Assembly: GCA_000435535.1 (NCBI GenBank)
Contig: FR884527.1
Coordinates: 11,578-24,834 of the forward strand
Direction of reading: 5' to 3'
Source: Clostridium sp. CAG:575
GTDB taxonomy: Bacteria > Bacillota > Clostridia > TANB77 > CAG-508
DNA length: 13,257 bases
Under the pieces are notes generated by a model. That model saw nothing but the letters and a program-made list of their open reading frames with translations, ran no database searches and was not told the DNA's origin. The translations under genes and the position numbers were made by a program. Of the stretch, positions 6,579 through 13,257 are shown piece after piece. Each line of letters opens with the position of its first letter. Position 1 is the stretch's first letter.

Positions 6579-8066
6579 ATGCCAAATTGGACTAAAGAAC
6601 AGAAACAAGCAATATATGAAAAAGGATCAAACTTATTAGTTGCAGCAGCTGCTGGAAGTGGTAAGACAGCCGTACTTGTTGAAAGAATTATAAATAAAGT
6701 AATGAATGAAAATGTTGATATAGATAAATTGTTGGTAGTTACATTTACAAATGCAGCTGCAGCAGAAATGAGAGAAAGAGTACTTGATGCAATATATAAA
6801 AAGTTAGAAGATGAGCCAGAAAATGAAAATTTACAAAAACAGATTACATTATTAAACATGGCAAGCATTTGTACAATAGACTCATTTTGTTTAGAAGTCG
6901 TAAAAAATAATTTTTATGAATTAGAAAACGTATCTCCAAATTTTAGAATTGCAGATACACCAGAAATAGAACTTTTAAAACAAGAGATTTTAGATGAACT
7001 ATTTGAAAAAAAGTATGAAGAGGAAAATGAAGATTTTACAAAATTAGTAAGTACTTATACAAATTATCGAGATGATACACCATTAAAAGACTTGATTTTA
7101 AAAATTTATAATTATATAAGTTCAAGTCCATATCCAAAAGAATGGCTACATGAAAAAATAGAAATGTTCAATTTGAAAGACAAGATAAAAGAAGATTTTA
7201 GTACAACATTATGGGGAAAAATTCTATTACAAGAAGTGAAGGAAGAAATAGAAGACGACATAACTGTATTACAAGATGTACAAGATAGTTTAAGCTATGA
7301 TGAAGACTTAGAAGCGTTTAGGCAAATTATCGAATCAGATATAAAACAATTAAGAGCTTTATATTCTAATTTAGATAATTGGGATAGTGCATACCAAACC
7401 TCACAAAATATCAAATTTATGACATGGTCAAGAAAGAAAGTAGAATCAGAGATTAAAGATGAAGCTAAAAAAATAAGAGATAGTGTAAAAGATAAATATG
7501 GAAAAAAAGTCAATAAAATTTTAATATCAAATTCAGTTCAGGCAAATCAAGACATATATGATATGTATGACATATTAAAGAAATTAGAAAATTTAATATT
7601 AGAATTTGATGCTATTTTTTATAAGAAAAAAAGAGAAAAAAATATAGTTGACTTTACAGACATAGAACATTTTGCACTTGATATTTTGCTAAAAAAACAA
7701 GAGGATGGAACTGTTAAAAAAACAGAGGTTGCAAAGAGGTATGAAGAAAAATTTGAAGAAATTGCAATAGATGAATACCAAGACAGTAATATGGTACAAG
7801 AATATATTTTAACATCAATTTCAAGAGGCAATAATCAATTTATGGTAGGAGACGTAAAACAAAGCATTTATAGATTTAGACAAGCAATGCCTAAGTTATT
7901 CTTAGACAAATATTCGACATTTGAAAAAGTGGATGAGGACAAAGAAAACACAGAAGCGGAAGCAGAGGCAAACAATTGGAACAATTGGGACGTAGAGAAT
8001 CTGTCTCATCGATATGTCGGAAATTGTCGGAGAATACAAAGAAGAACAAAAAACGACAAAAAATGA
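6579..8066 (+). CDS. addA: AddA N-terminal fragment: helicase motifs I-III
   Basis: This 495-codon frame begins [12 protein letters not shown], the usual AddA start with its Q motif. It holds Walker A AAAGSGKT (23-30), motif Ia [16 protein letters not shown] (53-68), the motif TIDSFC shortly after, Walker B DEYQD (398-402) and motif [16 protein letters not shown] (about 424-436). Genuine AddA sequence ends near codon 460; the last roughly 32 codons ([13 protein letters not shown]...) are read from the palindromic insert and stop at TGA 8064-8066 just after a run of six A. Alone it would lack motifs IV-VI and could not be an active helicase. Confidence 0.85.
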   Translation: MPNWTKEQKQAIYEKGSNLLVAAAAGSGKTAVLVERIINKVMNENVDIDKLLVVTFTNAAAAEMRERVLDAIYKKLEDEPENENLQKQITLLNMASICTIDSFCLEVVKNNFYELENVSPNFRIADTPEIELLKQEILDELFEKKYEEENEDFTKLVSTYTNYRDDTPLKDLILKIYNYISSSPYPKEWLHEKIEMFNLKDKIKEDFSTTLWGKILLQEVKEEIEDDITVLQDVQDSLSYDEDLEAFRQIIESDIKQLRALYSNLDNWDSAYQTSQNIKFMTWSRKKVESEIKDEAKKIRDSVKDKYGKKVNKILISNSVQANQDIYDMYDILKKLENLILEFDAIFYKKKREKNIVDFTDIEHFALDILLKKQEDGTVKKTEVAKRYEEKFEEIAIDEYQDSNMVQEYILTSISRGNNQFMVGDVKQSIYRFRQAMPKLFLDKYSTFEKVDEDKENTEAEAEANNWNNWDVENLSHRYVGNCRRIQRRTKNDKK

Positions 8067-8135
8067 TAAAAATAATGAGACAAATTCTCTACGTCCCAAC
8101 TGTTCCAACCGTCCTCTTCCTTCCAACTGTCCGCC
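7967..8135. repeat. Palindromic (MITE/RPE-like) element inserted in addA
   Basis: Arms 7976-8009 and 8075-8108 are inverted copies over 34 nt with 32 matches. The outer edges also match as inverted GGC-RR-ACA-R-TTGG (7967-7979 against 8123-8135), with 18 extra bases in the right arm and a tandem AACAATTGG in the left (7971-7988). The 65-nt centre is A-rich, carries TGTCGG twice (8015, 8025) and two runs of six A. It has no transposase and sits in AddA between motifs III and IV, where homologues have a short loop. A short non-autonomous element like REP or Rickettsia palindromic elements fits; no clear target duplication is visible. Confidence 0.75.
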
Positions 8136-8490
8136 AGGAAGAAAGATTCAATTATATAAAAATTTTAGAAGTAGAGATAATATACTTGATTTTACAAACT
8201 TTATTTTTCAAGACATAATGAGTGAAGAACTTGGAGAAGTTGATTATAATAAGAATGAATATTTAAATTTTGGAGCAGAAGATTATAAAAAAATAGACCA
8301 AAATCTTAAAACCGAAATTGATATTATTAATACAAAATCAGATGATTTGGAAGAAGGACAAACAGAAAATGATAGCCAAAAAAACAATCACATTGAAGAA
8401 AATATTATAGGAGATTATCAGAATTATATAGTTGATAGAGAAAATGCAGAAAGTATAGAAGCAGAAGAACGGAGAATCAGAATACATTGA
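8014..8490 (+). CDS. addA: AddA middle fragment: helicase motif IV and acidic linker
   Basis: This frame (open from 7996, first ATG 8014) starts within the insert and joins AddA sequence at [20 protein letters not shown], which contains motif IV with its conserved NFRSR. The conserved stretch [17 protein letters not shown] follows, then an acidic, Asn/Gln-rich linker. It ends TGA 8488-8490 after the second frame change. The ATG at 8014 has no recognisable ribosome binding site, so it is unlikely to be expressed independently. Confidence 0.75.
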   Translation: MSEIVGEYKEEQKTTKNDKNNETNSLRPNCSNRPLPSNCPPGRKIQLYKNFRSRDNILDFTNFIFQDIMSEELGEVDYNKNEYLNFGAEDYKKIDQNLKTEIDIINTKSDDLEEGQTENDSQKNNHIEENIIGDYQNYIVDRENAESIEAEERRIRIH

Positions 8491-8536
8491 GGATATTGAA
8501 CTAGAAGCAAAATATGTTGCAAAGAAAATACAGAAT

Positions 8537-10519
8537 TTGATTACTAGCAAATATCAAGTTTATGACAGAAAAAAAGAAATATTTAGAGACATTAAATATA
8601 GAGATATTGCAATTTTATTGAGGTCAACAAAAGATAAAGCAAGTATTTATGAACAAGAACTTATGAACTTGGAAATACCAGTATTTTCAGACAGTACACA
8701 AGAATATTTGGATTCAATAGAGATTCAAACAATAATGAGTGTTTTAAAAATAATAGATAATCCAATACAAGATATTCCACTTGTAACAGTTATGAGGTCA
8801 CCAATTGGAAATTTTACAGATGATGATTTAATAGAAATTAGATTAGTTGATAAACAAGATAACTTTTACAATTGCCTATTAAAATCTAAAATAAATGCTA
8901 CAGATAAATTAAGAAAAAAAATAACAAAATTTTTGGATAATTTAGACATGTGGAGAGAAGAACAAGAATATTTGTCACTTGATGAATTAATCTGGAAAAT
9001 TTATACAGATACAGGATATTATCATTATGTTGGCTTAATGCCAAATGGAATTATAAGACAAGCAAATTTAAAAATGTTGTTTGAAAGAGCAAAAGGATAT
9101 GAAACTGCAAGTTTTAAAGGCTTATATAATTTTATACATTTTATAGAAAAATTGAAAACAAATTCAGGAGATTTAGGCTCAGCTAAAATAATTGGAGAAA
9201 ATGATGATGTTGTAAGAATAATGAGTATTCACAAAAGTAAAGGACTAGAATTTCCTATAGTATTTTTGGTAAATAGCAATAAACAATGTAATGAACAGGA
9301 GACTAAGCTTGATGCAGTTTTATTAGACCAAGATATAGGAATTGGAGTAAAATATATAGATTATTATGCACAAATAAAATATGATACATTAACCAGAGAA
9401 GCTGTAAAAAATAAATTAAAAAATGAAAATTTATCAGAAGAAATGAGGATTCTATATGTTGCACTTACAAGGGCTAAAGAAAAGCTAATAATAACAGGAA
9501 CATCGAAAGATTTTGAAAAAAAGATTGAAAAAATAGAAAAGCAAATCGAAATATATCCAAAGGAAAATTCAAAAATAAAACCAATTTTAATAAAAAAATA
9601 TAAATCATTTTTGGATTGGATTTTATTAGTATATTTATATGAAAAAGAAAAGACTGACAATTTAGTTGAAATAAACCAAATAAGTCCAAAAAACATACTT
9701 GAAAATGAAACTCAGAAAGAAGAAGCATCAAATTTAAAACAAATAATACAAGAATTAGATGATAAAGAAGCAAATGTTGACCAAAATGAATATGAAATAT
9801 TAAAAAATAAAATAGAATATGAATATGAAAATAAACTAGACACTATGTTACCAACAAAAGCATCTGTAACACAAATAAAGCAAATGGAACAAGAAAAGGC
9901 AAATGGAAATATTACAGATTTAGTAGAAAATAATGAAAAAGAAACATCAAAGACAAATGATATTACATTTGAAAAACCAAAATTTTTACAAACAGAAGCA
10001 AAAACAATAACAGCAGCAGAAAAAGGAACTCTAATACATTTATGCTTGCAAAAATTAAATCAAAAAGAAGAATATGATTTATCGAAAGTAAAGCAAATGA
10101 TAAATGAATTAAAAAATAAAGAAATAATAACAGATGAAGAAGCAAAAGCAATCAATCCATATAAAATATTGGAATTTACAAAATCAGACTTATGGAATAT
10201 GATGAAAAAAGCAAAAGAAATTTACAGAGAAAAACCTTTTTATATAAATATTCCAGCAGAAGAAATATATGATGGCAAAACAGAACAAAAAATACTTGTA
10301 CAAGGTATAATTGACTTATATTTTATAGATGAAAATGATAATATAATTTTAGCTGATTATAAAACAGACTATGTTGAAAATAATCAAGAAGAAAAATTGA
10401 TACAAAAATATAAAAAACAATTAGAAATCTATAAAAGAGCATTAGAACAATCATATAATAAAAAGGTAGAAAAAATTTATATATATTCAGTTTATATGTC
10501 TAAAAACATTGAAATTTAA
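8537..10519 (+). CDS. addA: AddA C-terminal fragment: helicase motifs V-VI and nuclease domain
   Basis: The AddA frame actually resumes by 8459-8490 ([19 protein letters not shown]) before the first ATG at 8537. It contains the conserved IAILLRSTKD, motif V IMSIHKSKGLEFPIVFL (near 9217-9270), motif VI RILYVALTRAKEKLIITG (near 9446-9500), a variable linker, and the nuclease domain: GTLIHLCLQKL, GIIDLYF and ADYKTD (near 10306-10370), with catalytic Asp and Lys present, then YKKQLEIYKRALE. No good ribosome binding site precedes 8537. Preservation of both nuclease residues over 660 codons without a stop argues for little time since inactivation, if it is inactive at all. Confidence 0.85.
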   Translation: MITSKYQVYDRKKEIFRDIKYRDIAILLRSTKDKASIYEQELMNLEIPVFSDSTQEYLDSIEIQTIMSVLKIIDNPIQDIPLVTVMRSPIGNFTDDDLIEIRLVDKQDNFYNCLLKSKINATDKLRKKITKFLDNLDMWREEQEYLSLDELIWKIYTDTGYYHYVGLMPNGIIRQANLKMLFERAKGYETASFKGLYNFIHFIEKLKTNSGDLGSAKIIGENDDVVRIMSIHKSKGLEFPIVFLVNSNKQCNEQETKLDAVLLDQDIGIGVKYIDYYAQIKYDTLTREAVKNKLKNENLSEEMRILYVALTRAKEKLIITGTSKDFEKKIEKIEKQIEIYPKENSKIKPILIKKYKSFLDWILLVYLYEKEKTDNLVEINQISPKNILENETQKEEASNLKQIIQELDDKEANVDQNEYEILKNKIEYEYENKLDTMLPTKASVTQIKQMEQEKANGNITDLVENNEKETSKTNDITFEKPKFLQTEAKTITAAEKGTLIHLCLQKLNQKEEYDLSKVKQMINELKNKEIITDEEAKAINPYKILEFTKSDLWNMMKKAKEIYREKPFYINIPAEEIYDGKTEQKILVQGIIDLYFIDENDNIILADYKTDYVENNQEEKLIQKYKKQLEIYKRALEQSYNKKVEKIYIYSVYMSKNIEI

Positions 10520-10537
10520 ACAAAAATTTGATATAAT
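10509..10537 (+). promoter_or_regulatory. Sigma-A-type promoter at the end of addA
   Basis: TTGAAA (10509-10514) overlaps the last addA codons and lies 17 bp before a perfect TATAAT (10532-10537). The predicted transcription start near 10544 leaves a leader of about 45 nt before the membrane-protein gene. Confidence 0.7.
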
Positions 10538-10551
10538 GTCAAAAAAATAAT

Positions 10552-10591
10552 AGGAGGATATGTTAGAAAAACTAACATAAGTAATAATATG
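10552..10591 (+). promoter_or_regulatory. Shine-Dalgarno, hairpin, start codon arrangement
   Basis: A perfect AGGAGG (10552-10557) lies 31 nt before the ATG at 10589, too far for normal initiation. A perfect 7-bp hairpin, ATGTTAG (10560-10566) with CTAACAT (10572-10578) and an AAAAA loop, lies between them. Folded, it leaves about 12 nt between SD and start. An alternative is initiation at ATG 10560, which gives only six codons (MLEKLT) before TAA. Confidence 0.5.
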
Positions 10592-11059
10592 GATAGAATG
10601 AAAACCTTTTTAAAATATATACTTGCAATAATAATATTTTTCTTTTTTTCAAACTTTTTAATATATATGAGTTTAGAAACAACATATCAAAATATAGGAA
10701 GAAAAGACAACTTACAGCAAGTAACAATATACCAAGCCCAAGCAACAAAAGTTAATGGACGAATTAAAGGAACAATTTATAATGATGCTAACAATAAAAT
10801 TACAGATAGATATTTAAAAATAGATTTGTATTCTGAAAGAGGAAATTTGTTAGGAACAAAGTATATTGATTTATTAGGAATTAGAGAAAATGAAACAAGA
10901 AATTTAGAAGTGTATTTTAAAATTCAAGATGTAGATTACTATGAAATATCTTTTACAAAAGAGAAGGAAGAGCAAGAGGAACTTCCTGAAATGGTAAAAG
11001 ATTTAACTAAAGAACAAGTGGTTTGGGGAACATTTTTAACATTTCTAATTTTCTGGTAA
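10589..11059 (+). CDS. Small membrane-anchored FxLYD-like domain protein
   Basis: The 156-residue protein begins with a transmembrane helix at about 7-29 (FLKYILAIIIFFFFSNFLIYM), which may be a signal anchor. An outside beta-rich domain follows at about 45-122: GRIKGTIYNDANNK, RYLKIDLYSERGNLLGTKYIDL, then LEVYFKIQDVDYYEISF. The pattern of G-x-I-x-N, long strand, Y-S-E-R-G-N-L-L-G-T and a closing strand resembles FxLYD-type surface domains. A charged stretch (124-142) leads to a second hydrophobic segment VVWGTFLTFLIFW that ends the protein abruptly. Its own promoter lies at the end of addA and the next gene follows within 25 bp, so the two probably form an operon. ATG 10589 is preferred with reservations because of the unusual SD spacing; ATG 10598 is the alternative. 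Confidence 0.7.
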   Translation: MDRMKTFLKYILAIIIFFFFSNFLIYMSLETTYQNIGRKDNLQQVTIYQAQATKVNGRIKGTIYNDANNKITDRYLKIDLYSERGNLLGTKYIDLLGIRENETRNLEVYFKIQDVDYYEISFTKEKEEQEELPEMVKDLTKEQVVWGTFLTFLIFW

Positions 11060-11081
11060 TAAAAACATAAAGGTGAATAAC

Positions 11082-12107
11082 ATGAGTTTATTGGAAAAAT
11101 ATGTCGAGAGAATAAAACAAAAAACAGAAGAATATAGTGAATTAGAAAAAATAAGATATGTATATATAGATTTAGGACAAAAATTTTCATTTGATTTGGA
11201 CTTTTCATTTGGAAATACAAAAACAAAAAATAAAATATACAATGAATGTATTAAAGAACAAGAAATAGAAAAATCTATGCAAAATAATAAAACAATTTGT
11301 AGGTCAATTGCATATATCTTAAAATTTATTTTAAAGGAATTAGGAGTAAATATACAAGTAACTAAGGATTATGATGATTATAGAAAATATCCACATATTT
11401 ATAATATTATTGTAGCAGACAATGGAAAAAAATTTTCTATAGACCTACAAGAGGATTTGAGAAATATAAAAGCTCATTTAAAAACAACAAGATTTGGACT
11501 ACCTCTAATAGAAGGAGATAGTCCTACTTTCAAGCCAAATGAACTAGAAAAAATAGATAGAAAAATAGGATATGTAACAAAAGAAATGGGATATACAAAT
11601 GAGTATTTAGAATTAATAAAACTAAACATGCCATTATTTAGTGATTTTAATGAAAAGGTACAATTTGTATTAGAAAATGTTGAATTTTACTGTAATAAAG
11701 ACATGCAATATGCAGAAAGAAAATGGAGAATGGAAGACATAATAGGCGAAAATTCAATGACAGATGGAATTTTATTCTCAAAAGAAGAAAGAGGAAAAAT
11801 ACATTTAATTGACTGCTATAAGTTAATTGACTGTAGTGGAGATACTTCTGTAAAAGAAATAAAAGGATGTATAAAAAACAACACTATTCAAAAGGAGATA
11901 GAAAAAGAGAAGCAATTTGAACTTTGTATAGCAGTAGATAATAAAAAAGGAACTGAAATTTATATGTTTTCAACTGAAATTAATAGCTTTAGAAAAATGG
12001 AAATGGAAGAATTTGCAAAACTTATAGAAAATGGATTAGTTCCGATGCAGGGAGTACCTGGATTAAAACAATATTTGAAAAGTAAAAAAGAGGAAGAAGA
12101 AAGATAA
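11082..12107 (+). CDS. Transglutaminase-like (Cys-His-Asp) protein, function unknown
   Basis: The 341-residue protein has a pattern typical of transglutaminase-like cysteine enzymes: Cys73 at the start of a helix (TICRSIAYILKFILKELGV), His105 in PHIYNIIVADNG with Asn108, and Asp121 in KKFSIDL, matching the family's C...H-x-W-N...D order and spacing. Substrate and reaction are unknown; relatives are proteases or protein cross-linkers. There is no signal peptide or transmembrane segment. The C-terminal half (about 190-330) is helical with several Cys residues and I do not recognise it. ATG 11082 is preferred over GTG 11073 because AAGGTG (11070-11075) lies 6 bp before it. It follows the membrane-anchored gene closely, so the two products may work together at the membrane. 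Confidence 0.62.
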   Translation: MSLLEKYVERIKQKTEEYSELEKIRYVYIDLGQKFSFDLDFSFGNTKTKNKIYNECIKEQEIEKSMQNNKTICRSIAYILKFILKELGVNIQVTKDYDDYRKYPHIYNIIVADNGKKFSIDLQEDLRNIKAHLKTTRFGLPLIEGDSPTFKPNELEKIDRKIGYVTKEMGYTNEYLELIKLNMPLFSDFNEKVQFVLENVEFYCNKDMQYAERKWRMEDIIGENSMTDGILFSKEERGKIHLIDCYKLIDCSGDTSVKEIKGCIKNNTIQKEIEKEKQFELCIAVDNKKGTEIYMFSTEINSFRKMEMEEFAKLIENGLVPMQGVPGLKQYLKSKKEEEER

Positions 12108-12207
12108 AAACTTAAAAAATTTTAATTTTATAGAATTTATCTTTTAAAAAAAATTAAGCTGAATGAATAATAAAACAAGAAGTTAGATATTATGGAAGGA
12201 AATTAAA

Positions 12208-12960
12208 ATGTTAAATCAATTTTCGAGAACAGAATTATTAATAGGAAAAGAAGGAATAAAAAAATTACAAAAGGCCAAAGTAGCAATCTTTGGAATAGGT
12301 GGAGTAGGATCATTTGTAGTAGAAGGACTAGTAAGAGCAGGAGTAGAAAACTTTGTATTAGTAGATGATGACAAAATTTGCTTAACAAATTTAAATAGGC
12401 AAATAATAGCAACTAGAAAAACAATAGGAAAATACAAAGTAGATGTAATGAAAGAAAGAATATTAGAGATAAATCCAAATGCAAATGTAGAAACATATCA
12501 AGAATTTTATATGCCAAATTCAGAAAATAAAATATTAGATAAAACAATAGATTATGTTGTTGACAGCATAGACACAGTAACAGCAAAAATAGAATTGGTA
12601 ATGAATTGCAATGAACTAGGAATACCAATTATAAGTTCAATGGGAACAGGAAATAAATTAGATCCAAGTAGATTTGAAATAACAGATATCTATAAAACAA
12701 GTATATGTCCATTAGCAAAAGTAATGAGAAAAGAATTAAGAAAAAGAGAAATAAAAAAATTAAAAGTAATATATTCAAAAGAAGAACCAATAAAACCAGA
12801 TGAAACATTAGAATGCAGTTGCAAAACAAATTGCATATGCCCTCCAGGAACAAAAAGAATATGTGCAGAAAGAAATCAAGTACCAGGAAGTATATCATTT
12901 GTGCCATCAGTTGCAGGATTAATGATTGCAGGAGAAGTCATCAAAGACATTATATATTGA
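12208..12960 (+). CDS. tcdA: tRNA threonylcarbamoyladenosine dehydratase TcdA (ThiF/MoeB/HesA family)
   Basis: TcdA uses ATP to cyclise N6-threonylcarbamoyladenosine at tRNA position 37 to ct6A. The 250-residue protein opens with NQFSRTELLIGKEGIKKLQ, as TcdA proteins do. It contains the nucleotide-binding GIGGVGS (29-35), the acidic VDDDKI (52-57), the Arg-finger region NLNRQI (61-66), DSIDT (119-123), SSMGTGNKLDP (143-153) and the TcdA-typical end PGSISFVPSVAGLMIAGEVI. A Cys-rich loop (Cys203, 205, 209, 211 and 219 in CSCKTNCICPPGTKRIC) precedes PGS, a feature I associate with clostridial members. AAGGA (12196-12200) precedes the ATG. No clear promoter or terminator is seen in the 100 bp before it. 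Confidence 0.9.
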   Translation: MLNQFSRTELLIGKEGIKKLQKAKVAIFGIGGVGSFVVEGLVRAGVENFVLVDDDKICLTNLNRQIIATRKTIGKYKVDVMKERILEINPNANVETYQEFYMPNSENKILDKTIDYVVDSIDTVTAKIELVMNCNELGIPIISSMGTGNKLDPSRFEITDIYKTSICPLAKVMRKELRKREIKKLKVIYSKEEPIKPDETLECSCKTNCICPPGTKRICAERNQVPGSISFVPSVAGLMIAGEVIKDIIY

Positions 12961-12990
12961 TCATTATCTTAGTTAAAAACAAAAAATATA

Positions 12991-13019
12991 TTGAAAAATA
13001 TATAATAAATAATTATAAT
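12991..13019 (+). promoter_or_regulatory. Sigma-A-type promoter for the glycosyltransferase gene
   Basis: TTGAAA (12991-12996) and a perfect TATAAT (13014-13019) are separated by 17 bp. A second TATAAT-like hexamer lies upstream at about 13001-13006 but without a -35. The transcript would start near 13026, about 27 nt before the ATG at 13053. Confidence 0.7.
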
Positions 13020-13052
13020 ATTAATATATAAAAATAAGAAAAAGAGGGAAAA

Positions 13053-13257
13053 ATGAAAAAAATATCAATAATAGTACCAGTATATTATAATCAAGACAAT
13101 TTATTACCATTATATGTAGATTTAAAAGAAAAAGTACTTATGAAGTTGAATATGGAATATGAAATAATATTTGTTGATGATGGTTCAAAAGATAAGTCTT
13201 ATGAAGTAATGCAAAATATAGCAAAACTAGATGAGAATATAAAAATCAGCCAATTAT
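13053..13257 (+). CDS. Family 2 glycosyltransferase, N-terminal part (truncated by the window)
   Basis: Only 68 codons are present. They begin MKKISIIVPVYYNQDNLLPLY and continue with YEIIFVDDGSKDKSYEVM, the GT-A fold nucleotide-sugar binding start of GT2 enzymes with the first acidic pair in VDDGS. The sequence most resembles polyprenyl-phosphate sugar transferases of the DPM1/GtrB kind (IVPVYxNxxxLxxLxxxL), which would load a sugar on a lipid carrier at the membrane; without the C-terminus this remains a guess. AGAGGG (13043-13048) precedes the ATG at good spacing, and the gene has its own promoter. Confidence 0.85.
   Translation, partial: MKKISIIVPVYYNQDNLLPLYVDLKEKVLMKLNMEYEIIFVDDGSKDKSYEVMQNIAKLDENIKISQL

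Larger units (their letters stand above)
6579..10519 (+). pseudogene. addA: addA, ATP-dependent helicase/nuclease subunit A, interrupted by two frameshifts
   Basis: AddA is the helicase-nuclease subunit of AddAB, the Bacillota counterpart of RecBCD, which resects double-strand breaks for recombination. Joined across its three frames the locus encodes about 1,250 residues plus the insert, the usual AddA length. Helicase motifs I-III are in the first frame, motif IV in the second, motifs V-VI and the C-terminal PD-(D/E)XK nuclease in the third. Each transition is a +1 change: the first within 7996-8063, inside a palindromic insert, the second within 8459-8487. Start 6579 has AAAGGAGG (6566-6573). 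No addB is adjacent, although addB normally precedes addA. Because motifs outside the breaks are intact, the damage is recent, an assembly or sequencing error, or bypassed by frameshifting; the sequence alone cannot decide. Confidence 0.88.

Noticed and set aside
7976..8218. 80-residue + strand frame across the palindromic element, and an antisense frame at 7902-8126
   Set aside because: Both are readings of the element arms (EQLGRRE on each strand, produced by the inverted repeat) and have no RBS or recognisable domain.
11073..11081. GTG start of the transglutaminase-like gene
   Set aside because: The only SD (AAGGTG 11070-11075) overlaps this codon and is correctly spaced for ATG 11082.
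12108..12160. CTTAA/TTAAG hairpin as terminator after the transglutaminase-like gene
   Set aside because: Only 5 A/T-rich base pairs and a large mismatched loop; not a convincing terminator.
12813..13031. 72-residue + strand frame overlapping the end of tcdA
   Set aside because: It is the shifted reading of tcdA followed by AT-rich intergenic DNA, with no RBS and overlapping the glycosyltransferase promoter.

Overview
The window is strongly AT-rich, has textbook AGGAGG-type ribosome binding sites, sigma-A-like promoters (TTGAAA/TTGATA, 17 bp, TATAAT) and gene families typical of Bacillota (AddA-type helicase-nuclease, clostridial-style TcdA with a Cys-rich loop, SalX-type ABC exporter). I infer an anaerobic gut-type Clostridia or close relative; no rRNA or other marker allows a firmer call. 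All supported genes are on the + strand. I see no tRNA, rRNA, CRISPR array, transposase or integrase.

Layout. 1-117: end of a membrane protein. 142-579: GNAT acetyltransferase. 640-1711: a self-contained unit with strong promoter, 22-codon micro-ORF, an unrecognised coiled-coil protein and a long terminator hairpin. 1768-5276: a two-gene ABC exporter (ATPase plus 900-residue FtsX-type permease, overlapping by one base) behind a leader with a tandem palindrome and a GTCCC/GGGAC hairpin. 5298-5344: a second GGGAC palindrome. 5500-5847: GIY-YIG endonuclease-like protein. 5862-6446: another self-contained unit (strong promoter, unrecognised 114-residue protein, two hairpins). 6579-10519: addA, broken into three frames. 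10509-12107: strong promoter, a small membrane-anchored FxLYD-like protein and a transglutaminase-like protein. 12208-12960: tcdA. 12991-13257: promoter and start of a family 2 glycosyltransferase.

The most notable part is addA. All helicase and nuclease motifs are recognisable but the frame shifts twice. The first shift lies inside an inserted palindromic element of about 170 bp (34-nt arms, 32 matching) placed between helicase motifs III and IV; the second lies about 400 bp downstream in an acidic linker. Two smaller sequences with related GGGAC/GTCCC and GGAAC/GTTCC arms occur at 1841-1874 and 5298-5344, suggesting a dispersed REP/RPE-like palindromic family. Other unexplained signals are a hairpin sitting exactly between a perfect Shine-Dalgarno and its start codon at 10552-10591, and a shared leader block in the two orphan units at 640-1711 and 5862-6446.

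Functionally the genes do not form one pathway: they combine peptide or drug export/resistance, DNA break repair, tRNA modification and cell-surface functions with two uncharacterised accessory genes.
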